31,049 nt of DNA, from the NCBI GenBank assembly GCA_026398575.1, contig JAPLSP010000068.1, positions 1-31,049 on the forward strand, read 5' to 3'. Source of the DNA: Candidatus Sumerlaeota bacterium (lineage in GTDB: Bacteria; Sumerlaeota; Sumerlaeia; JADFCT01). Position numbers and translations under genes: made by a program. The first letter of the stretch is position 1. Every line of letters begins with the position of its first letter. Shown here in pieces: positions 23,925 to 31,049 of the stretch. Under the pieces are notes generated by a model, which was not told the origin of the DNA, made no database searches, and was given only the letters and a program-made list of their open reading frames with translations.

Positions 23925-26066
23925 TTATTTTTTTGCAGTCGTGAGTGTGGCAGTAGTGACAGCCGATGGTTTCGGCGCGGCTTCGAGCGGCGCAAACGTC
24001 GCCTGTTTGGCCTTGGCGATCCATGCCGCGTCGCCATAGACGCCCGCCTCAGAAGGATCGAACGGCTTGAAGCCCGCTTTGATCGCAGGCGACTCGGGAC
24101 GAAGGTGGAAGTCGCGCGCTTCGGCGTTGACGAACATTGGATCGGCGAAAACCGTGCCCAGCTCACGGCCAAGCGCCTGCCAAGCTTCCAGCGATTTACC
24201 GAGAAAATTCGCCTTGCCGCTGGCGGCATAATAGAAGTTATCGCGCGTCGTGTATTGAGCCTTGTCCCACGCGCCTTTGAGCAACGGAGTTTCGCCGGAC
24301 CAATAGACGATGTTTTTCTCAAACGTGAATGACAAGTGAGGCTCCGAGCGGGTCATCTCAATTTGCTGCAGTTTGGCGAAGGCGAAGATGTTGTTTCGCA
24401 CCACATTCTCCTTGCCGTAGTGCTGATGAAAGGCGCCGGACTTCGTGTCATAGATCAGGTTGTTTTCAAAGCGGATGCCGGTGCTGCCTTCATCGGTGTA
24501 TAAGCCCCAGCCGCCGTAGGAGTAGGAATTGATGTCGTGAAAAACATTGTTGGCGACGACCGTTCCCTCGGAAGGCCCCAGCGTATAGATGCCGCCCATG
24601 TCGCTGAGCAGGCCCCAGCCCAGGTGATGCGCGTGATTGAACGAGATCGTATTGCGCTTCGCCAGGTTTTGTCCGTAGCCCCAAGTCCATCCGGCGCTGA
24701 TGGCGGAATAGAAAAGGTCCGCGATTTCGTTGTGGGTGATTTGGTTGTCGCCGCTCTGGCCGACCCACACGCCGACCGCGCACGGGAAGATATAACCGCC
24801 GTGGCGGATGATGTTATTGTCCACGGTGATGTGGCTTGTGAATTCGTTTTCGTTTTTCGCGATGCGCGCTTCGCCCACGCGCACACCGCCGGCGCCAAAG
24901 TCATAAATATGACAACGCCGGATCGCATCGTCGCGACAACCTCTGCGCAGCCAGATCGCATAAGTGCCTATATGGCCGATTTCGCAGTCCTCGAATGTGA
25001 TGTTTCGGGCGTCATCGGCCATGATGACGGCGTCAATCGGCGCGGCCGCCTGCGCGGGCTCGAATCCACCCGGCGGCGTGAGCCATTGCCCATGCTGAAA
25101 CTTCAAGCCCTTGAAGTTGATATGCTGCACGAATTGCTGCGCCGCCGAATCGCCCTGGATCACGATGAATTTCGCTGCTACGGGCGCAACCACGTCAGCG
25201 CGCGTCATGTCTTCGCCGGGCAGAGGCTTATAGTACAGCGCGCCGTCGCGAGCCAGAAACCACTCGCCCGGCGCATCCAGCGCGCCCAGATAATTCTCCA
25301 CCACGAACTGCGCGTTCTTGCGCCAGGGATTCCATGGCTTCATGCCTTCGCCGGCGGTGATAATAGCCTTCTGCTGCGGGTCCAGACGCTCGATGAACCG
25401 GCGCGTGCAGTCCCAATTATGATAAACGATCAGGTTCGCGTCCTTAAGATCCGCCGGCGTCAGATTCGCGATCGCCGCGAAATCCTCGGGGCGCAGCGAG
25501 ATTGTTTGACGGGCTTGTTTGACCTTCGTCTTATCGCCGCCGGTAGGAAGAGGCGGTTCCTGCCGAACATCCTGCAGGTAGAACCAGAACTTGTTGGGCG
25601 TACGCGCCCGCGTGGCGCGGCGCCCGTTGACGAACAGCTGCTCGAAGTACCACTTGCCGGCGGCGACTTCCGGAATGCTTGCCTGCCAGAGTCCGTTCTG
25701 GCCCTGCCGCCAGCCCGTGATCCGCCGTCCGCCCTCCAACACCGCCGCCTCCGGACCCTCCGCCGAGTATGTGATCGGACAGGCCGCGCTGCCCGAATCC
25801 TCGGGTCCAAACTTCACCTCATGCGACATCGGATAAACCCCTCCGGCGAGGCGCACGTTGACGGCCTCTTTGAGCGGCCCGGCTTTCTTCAGCTCGCGGA
25901 CGGCGTCGCGCGCCCGCTCCAGCGTCGCGAAGGGCTTGGCCTGTGTGCCCGGATTCTTGTCGTCCCCGGTGGGCGCCACAAAAAAGTCGCTGGCTCGCGA
26001 GCCAGACATGACGGCCAGATGCGCAGCGGCGCAGATCAAGACGCAAACGCAATAATGTTTCATCAT
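23925..26066 (-). CDS. Secreted GH141-like beta-helix glycoside hydrolase, 713 aa
   Basis: A signal peptide (about 1-25, ending SGSRAS) is followed by [45 protein letters not shown] and ITGWRQGQ, then the family-like phrase [15 protein letters not shown] near 140-155. This is the pattern of GH141, known members of which include an alpha-L-fucosidase acting on rhamnogalacturonan II and xylanases. Beta-helix coils with Asn-rich turns fill about 320-600 ([35 protein letters not shown]). AAAGGAA stands five to eight bases before a double ATG (26066 or 26063), so the start may vary by one residue. The gene lies 43 bases after the GH29 stop, consistent with co-transcription and a fucose-containing substrate. 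Confidence 0.85.
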   Translation of the reverse strand: MMKHYCVCVLICAAAHLAVMSGSRASDFFVAPTGDDKNPGTQAKPFATLERARDAVRELKKAGPLKEAVNVRLAGGVYPMSHEVKFGPEDSGSAACPITYSAEGPEAAVLEGGRRITGWRQGQNGLWQASIPEVAAGKWYFEQLFVNGRRATRARTPNKFWFYLQDVRQEPPLPTGGDKTKVKQARQTISLRPEDFAAIANLTPADLKDANLIVYHNWDCTRRFIERLDPQQKAIITAGEGMKPWNPWRKNAQFVVENYLGALDAPGEWFLARDGALYYKPLPGEDMTRADVVAPVAAKFIVIQGDSAAQQFVQHINFKGLKFQHGQWLTPPGGFEPAQAAAPIDAVIMADDARNITFEDCEIGHIGTYAIWLRRGCRDDAIRRCHIYDFGAGGVRVGEARIAKNENEFTSHITVDNNIIRHGGYIFPCAVGVWVGQSGDNQITHNEIADLFYSAISAGWTWGYGQNLAKRNTISFNHAHHLGWGLLSDMGGIYTLGPSEGTVVANNVFHDINSYSYGGWGLYTDEGSTGIRFENNLIYDTKSGAFHQHYGKENVVRNNIFAFAKLQQIEMTRSEPHLSFTFEKNIVYWSGETPLLKGAWDKAQYTTRDNFYYAASGKANFLGKSLEAWQALGRELGTVFADPMFVNAEARDFHLRPESPAIKAGFKPFDPSEAGVYGDAAWIAKAKQATFAPLEAAPKPSAVTTATLTTAKK

Positions 26067-26109
26067 GTTGTTTCCTTTGGGTGTGGTTTTGAGTCTGGGA
26101 TTCATGCTT

Positions 26110-27588
26110 TCATGGCGCAGGATTATGCAACGCTGTGCGGTCGGTATCTTCCTGTTTCTTTCCGGATGCGCTCAAGGACGGCGGATGATCGAACTCGAGT
26201 TTCAGCACCCATCCGGCGGTCGGGCGGTCGTTGACCGGAAGATGCTTGATGCGCAAACAGCGGTCGGGGGTCTGATTATGCAAACGCGGCAGATCGCAAA
26301 CGTCAAAGTCCACCGCCTCGCCTGTATTGAGCAACGTCGCCCGGCGCGGCTTGTCAGTCATAGGCTGGAGAAAGATGGAGGCGGTCTCCGGTTCTTTGAC
26401 CAGGTGGACATAGAGCGTGTTGGCGCGGCGCGTGAGAACGACGTCGCGATTGCCGCTGAGCGCGCCGGCGGGTTCGACGCCGAGCAGCGATTCTTTTACC
26501 GCGCCAAACCACTTGCCGATGCGCTGGAGAATCGCGGCGGACGCCTCGTCAATCGTGCCGTCGGGTTTCGGACCGACGTTGAGCAGGTAGTTGCCGCCTT
26601 TCGCCAAAACTTTCTGGATGCCGCTGATGAGATGGGCGTCGGAGTAATAGTCCTCGTCCTGGCGCCAGCCCCAGCTTTGATAGCCCACCGCCTGGCACGC
26701 CTCGACCGGCGCGTCGAACCAGGCTTTCGTATTGACCGAGCTGTCCCAGTCGCGTTCGGGCGTGCCGTAGTCGCCGTTGTCAAAGCCGCGATTGTTGATG
26801 ACGGCGGCGGGCTGGAGTTGTCGGATCAGCGCGTTGAACGATGGATCGCGATGCTTGATGACGTTGGCGTCCCACCAGAAACCATGGATCGCGCCGTAGT
26901 TTGAGCAGAGTTCGCGGACCTGCGCCTTGACGAATTCGAGGTAGCGGGCAAGGTCGGGTTGGTCGCCCGGTTCGGACGCGCGCAACTCATAAGGCCGCCC
27001 TGCCGATGGATAGTTCGGCTGATGCATGTCGGCGCAGGAATAATAGAGGCAGAGCGGAAACTTGCGCCGGTGGCACGCCTCGGCGAGCATGGCAAGCGTG
27101 TCCTTGCCATAAGGCGTGCGGGTGACGTTGTAGTCGGTCTGCTTCGTGTCCCATAAGCAAAAGCCGTCCACGTGTTTCGTCGTGAACGTGAGATAGCCCA
27201 TGCCTGCTTGCGCCGCAAGATCGAGCCAGGCGTCCGGGTTGAATTTCACAGGATTGAACTTTTGCATCAACGGCGCGTATTCGGCGCGGCTGAGTTTCTT
27301 GCGATACATCTGCTGCTCATGCCATCCCGCGACCGAATAGATCCCCCAATGCACAAACATGCCGAAACGCTTCTCGAAAAACCAATCGCGTCCATCGCCG
27401 AAGCGCGGCGCAAGTTTGGGCGTGGTAGAGGCGGCATTGGCCGCGGCGGCGCTTGCTGTGGTGGCGGATGCAGCAGCCTTCGCCACTGATGATTTCGCAG
27501 GCGCGGCCCCGGCTGCCAGAGCGAGGGACGAAAGCTGTACGCCGGCCATCAGCGCGCTGGCGGATGAGATGATATCGCGTCGAGTCAT
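26110..27588 (-). CDS. Exported GH29 alpha-L-fucosidase, 492 aa
   Basis: Predicted to remove alpha-L-fucose with retention of configuration. A Tat-like leader ([16 protein letters not shown]) and an Ala/Ser/Thr-rich linker (about 30-60) precede the barrel: [15 protein letters not shown] (HWG at 80-82), [17 protein letters not shown] (with the conserved KHHDGF block reading KHVDGF), and [12 protein letters not shown], which places Asp240 as the nucleophile. [20 protein letters not shown] is another GH29 signature, and a beta-sandwich closes the protein. The start at 27588 is chosen for the RR leader; the frame extends to 27621 (MFANEEALGW), and neither start has a well-spaced Shine-Dalgarno site. 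It is the first gene of the minus-strand series and faces the divergent pseudopilin gene. Confidence 0.93.
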   Translation of the reverse strand: MTRRDIISSASALMAGVQLSSLALAAGAAPAKSSVAKAAASATTASAAAANAASTTPKLAPRFGDGRDWFFEKRFGMFVHWGIYSVAGWHEQQMYRKKLSRAEYAPLMQKFNPVKFNPDAWLDLAAQAGMGYLTFTTKHVDGFCLWDTKQTDYNVTRTPYGKDTLAMLAEACHRRKFPLCLYYSCADMHQPNYPSAGRPYELRASEPGDQPDLARYLEFVKAQVRELCSNYGAIHGFWWDANVIKHRDPSFNALIRQLQPAAVINNRGFDNGDYGTPERDWDSSVNTKAWFDAPVEACQAVGYQSWGWRQDEDYYSDAHLISGIQKVLAKGGNYLLNVGPKPDGTIDEASAAILQRIGKWFGAVKESLLGVEPAGALSGNRDVVLTRRANTLYVHLVKEPETASIFLQPMTDKPRRATLLNTGEAVDFDVCDLPRLHNQTPDRCLRIKHLPVNDRPTAGWVLKLEFDHPPSLSASGKKQEDTDRTALHNPAP

Positions 27589-28072
27589 AAGCCAGCCGAG
27601 CGCCTCCTCGTTCGCAAACATAAGCGGCCTATCATGCTTGATCGCAGTGAGGCCATCCCCCTGCCGCGCATAAGCATGACAAATTCTAACCCACAGTATC
27701 GCTGCGGATGAAGGCGCCTCAAGCTCATTTCAGCGGTAAGTCACTAAGTGTTTCAATTCAGAATTACGATCACGTATTTTTGCCCAAGGGACGAAAGCAA
27801 TGCAGTCAGAAGCGGCGCCAGCATTTGGAGTGCGGTTGCTTTCTGCCGCTTTAGCTTCCAAGATCGATAAGATTTGCGTAGCTAAAGCGGCAGCAAGCAA
27901 CCGCACTCCAAAACGGCGCATGGTCGCTGCGGAGCAGGTGAGGGAAGTATCTCTCGACAAACTGAGCGCTCCCCAGCCCGCCGCTTGATTTAAGCCTTGC
28001 CCCCTGCCGCCGTCCCGCTAGCATGCTGCCTTTGCGGAATGAGATCGGCGATTGGAAGGAAGACATGGCGCC
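27589..28072. promoter_or_regulatory. Divergent intergenic region, promoters expected but not resolved
   Basis: This 484-base gap separates the minus-strand fucosidase from the plus-strand pseudopilin, so it must carry the promoters of both directions. I could not pick convincing -35/-10 boxes or an operator by eye. Its middle (27772-27912) is taken up by a copy of the dispersed palindrome. Short open frames of 76 and 62 codons across it are repeat-derived and are not called. Confidence 0.5.
27772..27912 (+). repeat. Dispersed palindromic element (copy 5)
   Basis: The head (27772-27821) matches the copy at the window start at 46 of 50 positions. The hairpin arms are 27824-27856 and 27880-27912 (33 bases, one mismatch) with a 23-base spacer. 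The element sits between divergent genes. Confidence 0.88.
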
Positions 28073-28651
28073 ATGGAAACTGTCCGGAGAGTGCGCGCGT
28101 TCACGCTCATCGAATTGCTCATCGTCATTGCGATCATCGCCATTCTTGCGCTCATCGCGATTCCCAATTTCCTCGAGGCGCAGACGCGCTCGAAGGTCAG
28201 CCGCGCCCATGCCGACATGCGCACGCTCAAGACGGCGCTTGCGGCGTATTATGTGGACTATAACGCGTATCCCGTGGACAAGGGAGTCAACGACATCCCG
28301 ACCTACGCGCAGATGACCACGCCCGTGGCATATATCACCTCCATCCCGCAAGACCCTTTCTTCGACCGCGCGCACCGGCTCTCTCATGGGCTGCCGCTCA
28401 GTATCTACGTGGGTTTTTATGTCTATGCCGGCCCTTGGAACAGCGGCCCCAACTACGCCGCGGGCGTCGGCTATCATCTGCATTCAGCCGGACCCAACAA
28501 TCGCGAAGACGCCATGCAGGATGAGCCAACCTATGATAATTGCTTCGCGGACGGTCCGCGCGGCCTCATGGTCAAATACATCTACGACCCGACGAACGGC
28601 ACGATTTCGTATGGCGACATCCTCGTCACGGCCAAGGATAACTACAATTGA
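28073..28651 (+). CDS. Type II secretion-like pseudopilin (prepilin-type N-terminal domain), 192 aa
   Basis: The leader METVRRVRA is followed by FTLIELLIVIAIIAILALIA and PNFLEAQ, the classic N-methylation and transmembrane helix of type IV prepilins and type II pseudopilins. Cleavage is expected before Phe10, with Ala instead of the usual Gly at -1, and Glu5 of the mature protein is present. The globular part has YVDYNAYPVDKG and a C-terminal YDPTNGTISYGDILV motif seen in pseudopilins of PVC and related bacteria. The ATG at 28073 is chosen because it gives a normal nine-residue leader; an in-frame TTG at 28052 is the alternative. No other secretion gene is nearby, so it is an orphan that may assemble with a pilus or secretion machine encoded elsewhere. 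Confidence 0.88.
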   Translation: METVRRVRAFTLIELLIVIAIIAILALIAIPNFLEAQTRSKVSRAHADMRTLKTALAAYYVDYNAYPVDKGVNDIPTYAQMTTPVAYITSIPQDPFFDRAHRLSHGLPLSIYVGFYVYAGPWNSGPNYAAGVGYHLHSAGPNNREDAMQDEPTYDNCFADGPRGLMVKYIYDPTNGTISYGDILVTAKDNYN

Positions 28652-28695
28652 AGATCAGCAAGCCATTTTGCAGTTTTAAGCCCTTATCATCCTGC

Positions 28696-28717
28696 GAACG
28701 ACAACATGTTGTCGTTC
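28696..28717. repeat. 22-base perfect palindrome (first of two copies)
   Basis: The sequence reads the same on both strands around the centre ACATGT, with half-site GAACGACAACA. An identical, slightly longer copy lies at 30709-30732 on the other side of the DUF5010 gene. It could be a repeat element or a binding site for a dimeric regulator. Confidence 0.85.
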
Positions 28718-28722
28718 ATGGT

Positions 28723-28786
28723 AATCCGTTTAATCCTTTAATCCGTGGTGGTGCTTTTTACCACGGATTAAAGGATTAAACGGATT
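28723..28786 (+). terminator. Perfect 27-base inverted repeat, possible terminator of the pseudopilin gene
   Basis: The arms 28723-28749 and 28760-28786 surround a 10-base spacer (GGTGCTTTTT), and TTTTG overlaps and follows the right arm on the plus strand, so read-out from the pseudopilin gene would form a very strong hairpin. The arms are built from repeats of the word ATCCGTTTA/ATCCTTTA, the style of the other dispersed elements, so repeat origin is as likely as a dedicated terminator. A small hairpin GCCGC-GAA-GCGGC follows at 28791-28803. Confidence 0.55.
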
Positions 28787-28857
28787 TTGCGCCGCGAAGC
28801 GGCTTATTTATACAGACGGAGTTTGTAGAAATCCTAGATTTTAGCAAACACAACCGC

Positions 28858-30447
28858 ATGAATATTCATTTTACGGCATCAACTTGGATCACGGCTGTTC
28901 TTGGGCTGGTCATTTCAATCAGCCACGGCGTTACTGGTTCCGTTCTTGCGCAACCCGCGATCCCGCCACCCTATGGCCGCTATATCCACCTCGGAGAAGA
29001 TGCGTTTGCCGGCGTCCGCTCATATTCAGTCAAGGATCGCATCGTGGGGACGTATTACTTCTATTGGTATTGCGTAGATACCAAGGAACACATTGTCAAC
29101 GGTAACGGAACCGATGCGCTCACGGACCACCCGGCCAGCATGGATCATTTCAGTTACCGCAGCGTCCGATGGCATAAACAGCAACTGTTGGACATGATGG
29201 CCGCCGGCATTGACGTGGCGCTGCCGGTATTCTGGGGCGCGCCTTCCGAACGCGAATCCAAGTCCGCGTTTCATTGGAGCTATGCGGGGCTGGAGAAATT
29301 GGTTCAGGCCCGCCAGGAACTGCTCGATGAAGGCAAACAGCCGCCGCGCATCGGAATGTTTTACGATACCAGCACGCTTCAGCATAACCAGTATAACCAG
29401 CATATCGACCTGACGACGGACTACGGGCGGCAATGGTTTTATGCCACGGTCCGGGATTTTTTCTCCCTCGTGCCGCCCCGCCACTGGGCGATGATTGACG
29501 GCAAACCGATCGTATTGCTCTATGCCGCAGCTTTTGCAAAGAAGTACGATCAATCGTTTATTGACTACGCCAAACAGCAGTTTGCCCAGGACTTCACGGG
29601 ACGTGTTCCATGGATCGCGGCGGAGGTTTCCTGGCAGGTCAAAACGGACAGTAAAGTTGTCTGGGGTGGCGCGCTCGGCCTGAAGAATGCAGGCGTGGCA
29701 GCGCTCGGCCCTGGTTATGACCACTCTGCCGTGCCGGGCCGCGCGCCGCTGATCCAGAAGCGCGAGGGCGGCCAGTTTTACGAGAATAACTGGATCCTGT
29801 TTTTGCGCCGCCCCTCCAACTTCGTCATGGTGGAGACTTGGAACGAGTTTCATGAGGGAACGGATGTCGCGGATTCCAAGGAATACGGCCGGCAATATAT
29901 TGATCTGACCCGTAAATACTCGGACCTTTTTAAGCAGGGATGGAAACCATCGTGGCCCCAAGGCGCGTACGACAATGCCCGCTCGGTGGGCATTTCTCTT
30001 GGCGGTCAAAACCGGGAGGAGGGCCTGCGCCTTGTGGACAATGAGGATGGCCGCACGACGCCTGCCATGGCCGATGGCAGCCCATGCCGCGCCATTAGAA
30101 TCGTCCCGAATTTCGGGCATTACATCTACTTTGCGGCGGATGACTCCTTCAAGGAGATGGCGCCCATCACCCTCAAAGCGGAGGTGGAATTCTACGACGC
30201 GGGGCAGGGCGCTCTGACCCTCGAGTATGACCGCAGCGATCCAAACGCGCCTTTTGCCGGCGCCTACACACCAGCGGCGGAAGTGGTGCGGCTCGAGGGG
30301 AAAAGGAACTGGAAAACGGCGGTGTTCACGTTGAAGGATGCCAGTTTGGTGAACTCACAAAATGGGCGCGCAGACTTTCGCCTGAACATCACAGCGTCGG
30401 AATTCATGGTGCGCAAGGTCACCATTATGAAAGTCAAAACACCATGA
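28858..30447 (+). CDS. Secreted DUF5010/GH99-like TIM-barrel protein, 529 aa
   Basis: A signal peptide (about 1-31, ending GSVLAQ) is followed by a barrel with IVGTYYFYWYCVDTKEH near 63-79, DMMAAGIDVALPVFWGAP and IDGKPIVLLYAA. The strong motif ETWNEFHEGTDVADSKEYG near 326-344 matches the WNEWHEGT-type catalytic-region signature shared by GH99, GH71-like and DUF5010 proteins; its Glu residues are candidate catalytic groups. A beta-sandwich of about 145 residues follows (VEFYDAGQGALTLEYDRSD) and may bind carbohydrate. It is likely an endo-acting glycosidase, but the substrate is not known. No clear Shine-Dalgarno sequence precedes the ATG. The gene stands alone on the plus strand and is bracketed by identical palindromes at 28696 and 30709. 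Confidence 0.82.
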   Translation: MNIHFTASTWITAVLGLVISISHGVTGSVLAQPAIPPPYGRYIHLGEDAFAGVRSYSVKDRIVGTYYFYWYCVDTKEHIVNGNGTDALTDHPASMDHFSYRSVRWHKQQLLDMMAAGIDVALPVFWGAPSERESKSAFHWSYAGLEKLVQARQELLDEGKQPPRIGMFYDTSTLQHNQYNQHIDLTTDYGRQWFYATVRDFFSLVPPRHWAMIDGKPIVLLYAAAFAKKYDQSFIDYAKQQFAQDFTGRVPWIAAEVSWQVKTDSKVVWGGALGLKNAGVAALGPGYDHSAVPGRAPLIQKREGGQFYENNWILFLRRPSNFVMVETWNEFHEGTDVADSKEYGRQYIDLTRKYSDLFKQGWKPSWPQGAYDNARSVGISLGGQNREEGLRLVDNEDGRTTPAMADGSPCRAIRIVPNFGHYIYFAADDSFKEMAPITLKAEVEFYDAGQGALTLEYDRSDPNAPFAGAYTPAAEVVRLEGKRNWKTAVFTLKDASLVNSQNGRADFRLNITASEFMVRKVTIMKVKTP

Positions 30448-30462
30448 AAACACGGGCTTCAA

Positions 30463-30497
30463 ACAACCGCTAATGAACGCTGATCAACGCTAATGAC
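30463..30497. repeat. Word repeat, three CGCTRATSA-type units
   Basis: Directly after the DUF5010 stop there are three spaced units of the word CGCTAATGA / CGCTGATCA / CGCTAATGA, with a period of 10-11 bases. The style is that of the other intergenic word repeats. No coding sense is seen. Confidence 0.65.
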
Positions 30498-30498
30498 T

Positions 30499-30528
30499 AA
30501 GATTTTTTCAAACTCCGTTAGAAAAAAT
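30499..30528. repeat. Short hairpin repeat with AAACTCCGTT core (first copy)
   Basis: AAGATTTTTTCAAACTCCGT and the bases after it form an 8-base stem (ATTTTTTC with GAAAAAAT) around AAACTCCGTTA. A near copy lies at 30871-30901, and a reverse-complement core AAACTCCGT at 28816-28824. On the plus strand it lies about 50 bases after the DUF5010 stop. Confidence 0.6.
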
Positions 30529-30602
30529 TTGCGCATTGCCGCGCCAGAGAATTAGATGGTTTGTTCATGGCGCCCGAGCCTGTTGCTGAAAATCCGTCAT
30601 GA

Positions 30603-30681
30603 TCCGCCCGATCCGCCCGATCCATGTTCTATCACAAAAAATCATATTGAGATAGAACACGGATGGGGCGGATCGGGCGGA
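30603..30681. repeat. 31-base inverted repeat of GATCCGCCC words, two mismatches
   Basis: The arms 30603-30633 and 30651-30681 surround a 17-base spacer. The left arm is made of repeated GATCCGCCC words followed by a TTCTATC end. The right arm runs on into TTACCACAGA (30682-30691), a motif also found at the edge of two unrelated hairpins in this window. Confidence 0.85.
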
Positions 30682-30708
30682 TTACCACAGATTTTTCCGT
30701 AGTTTGCG

Positions 30709-30732
30709 CGAACGACAACATGTTGTCGTTCG
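30709..30732. repeat. 24-base perfect palindrome (second copy)
   Basis: This is the same palindrome as at 28696-28717, extended by one base pair at each end. The two copies bracket the DUF5010 gene. Confidence 0.85.
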
Positions 30733-30870
30733 TATTTTGATAATGGGATAGTTTCCAAATACGCGCCAATTTCATAAGATTAGTGGCCATGCAACAAGCC
30801 CAGATTTGCAGAGCACATTCATGTTGTTATTGCGCTCGCGATTGGCGGAATTTCAAGAGCAAAAGCGCCC

Positions 30871-30901
30871 AAGATTTTTCCAAACTCCGTTTCTAAAAAA
30901 T
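30871..30901. repeat. Short hairpin repeat with AAACTCCGTT core (second copy)
   Basis: A near copy of 30499-30528 with three or four changes. The rest of the 30448-30993 gap holds no gene that I can support. Confidence 0.6.
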
Positions 30902-30993
30902 ATAACGCTATAATACTCCCCAAAAACTGGAGGGGTGCTTAAGGTAGCTTCGCCGCCCTATGATTCGACCCGCGAGGGGAGGCGACGCACACC

Positions 30994-31049
30994 ATGTCAG
31001 TACGCAAGAAACACGCGGCGGAGTTCAAGGCCAAAGTGGCGCTTGAGGC
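30994..31049 (+). CDS. IS3-family transposase OrfA, first 18 codons (cut by window end)
   Basis: The ATG at 30994 opens a frame reading MSVRKKHAAEFKAKVALE, the typical beginning of IS3-family OrfA helix-turn-helix proteins (EEFKAKVALEA in many members), which bind the ends of the element. GGGGAGG about eleven bases upstream can serve as ribosome site. The left end of the element should lie within about 30900-30990, but its exact inverted repeat cannot be fixed without the right end. The frame runs off the window. Confidence 0.75.
   Translation, partial: MSVRKKHAAEFKAKVALE

Noticed and set aside
27730..27960. 76-codon minus-strand frame (…MRRFGVRLLAAALA…)
   Set aside because: Encoded by another copy of the palindromic element, not a gene.
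27851..28483. Minus-strand frame of 210 codons opposite the pseudopilin
   Set aside because: It spans the repeat and the antisense of a clear prepilin leader; no motif of its own.
1..31049. tRNA, rRNA or riboswitch
   Set aside because: No cloverleaf, rRNA core or known aptamer pattern was seen by eye on either strand; a covariance-model scan would be needed to exclude short RNAs.

Overview
The window (31,049 bases, GC-rich) looks like a chromosomal stretch from a free-living polysaccharide degrader of the PVC superphylum (Lentisphaerota, Kiritimatiellota or Verrucomicrobiota type) or a similar lineage such as Sumerlaeota or Hydrogenedentota. The reasons are the string of secreted carbohydrate-active enzymes, Tat-type leaders on hydrolases and an oxidoreductase, a DUF4091 protein, GH141-like beta-helix proteins, a pseudopilin with an FTLIELL leader, and intergenic spaces full of palindromic word-like repeats. 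The lineage is an inference; no rRNA or marker gene is present.

Layout: thirteen confident genes lie on the minus strand from 27588 down to 81. In order of transcription they are: GH29 alpha-L-fucosidase, GH141-like beta-helix enzyme, second beta-helix protein, discoidin plus double pectate-lyase-3 (GH55-like) protein, clan GH-A hydrolase (GH39-like), GH3 hydrolase, GHL/GH29-like TIM-barrel hydrolase, secreted HEVAH metalloprotease-like protein, FAD-dependent oxidoreductase, GNAT acetyltransferase, DUF4091 glycosidase-like protein, small CxC/CxxC protein, and a GH106-like giant hydrolase. After a divergent intergenic region at about 27.6-28.07 kb, the plus strand carries a pseudopilin and a DUF5010/GH99-like secreted protein. 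The window ends in the first codons of an IS3-type transposase OrfA.

How the genes fit together: almost every product has a signal peptide or Tat-like leader, and the hydrolase set (fucosidase, GH141-like, rhamnosidase-like, GH3, GH39-like, beta-helix proteins) points to extracytoplasmic breakdown of a complex, probably fucose- and rhamnose-containing heteropolysaccharide. There is no SusC/SusD pair, sugar transporter, sulfatase or obvious regulator in the window, so uptake and control must be encoded elsewhere. Likely co-transcribed blocks are 21623-15209 (gaps of 28 and 12 bases), 8382-4745 (gaps of 98 and 3 bases) and GH29 to GH141-like (43 bases).

The most unusual material is non-coding or mosaic. 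(i) A dispersed long-palindrome element has five full or partial copies. (ii) Other hairpin families are built from short repeated words, and some carry the shared motif TTACCACRGA. (iii) An intergenic-type word repeat has expanded in frame inside the acetyltransferase gene. (iv) The metalloprotease-like gene is a mosaic: its 5' leader resembles that of the oxidoreductase gene, and its stop codon lies inside a leftover tail of a gene like its upstream neighbour. No CRISPR array, tRNA, rRNA or riboswitch was recognised.
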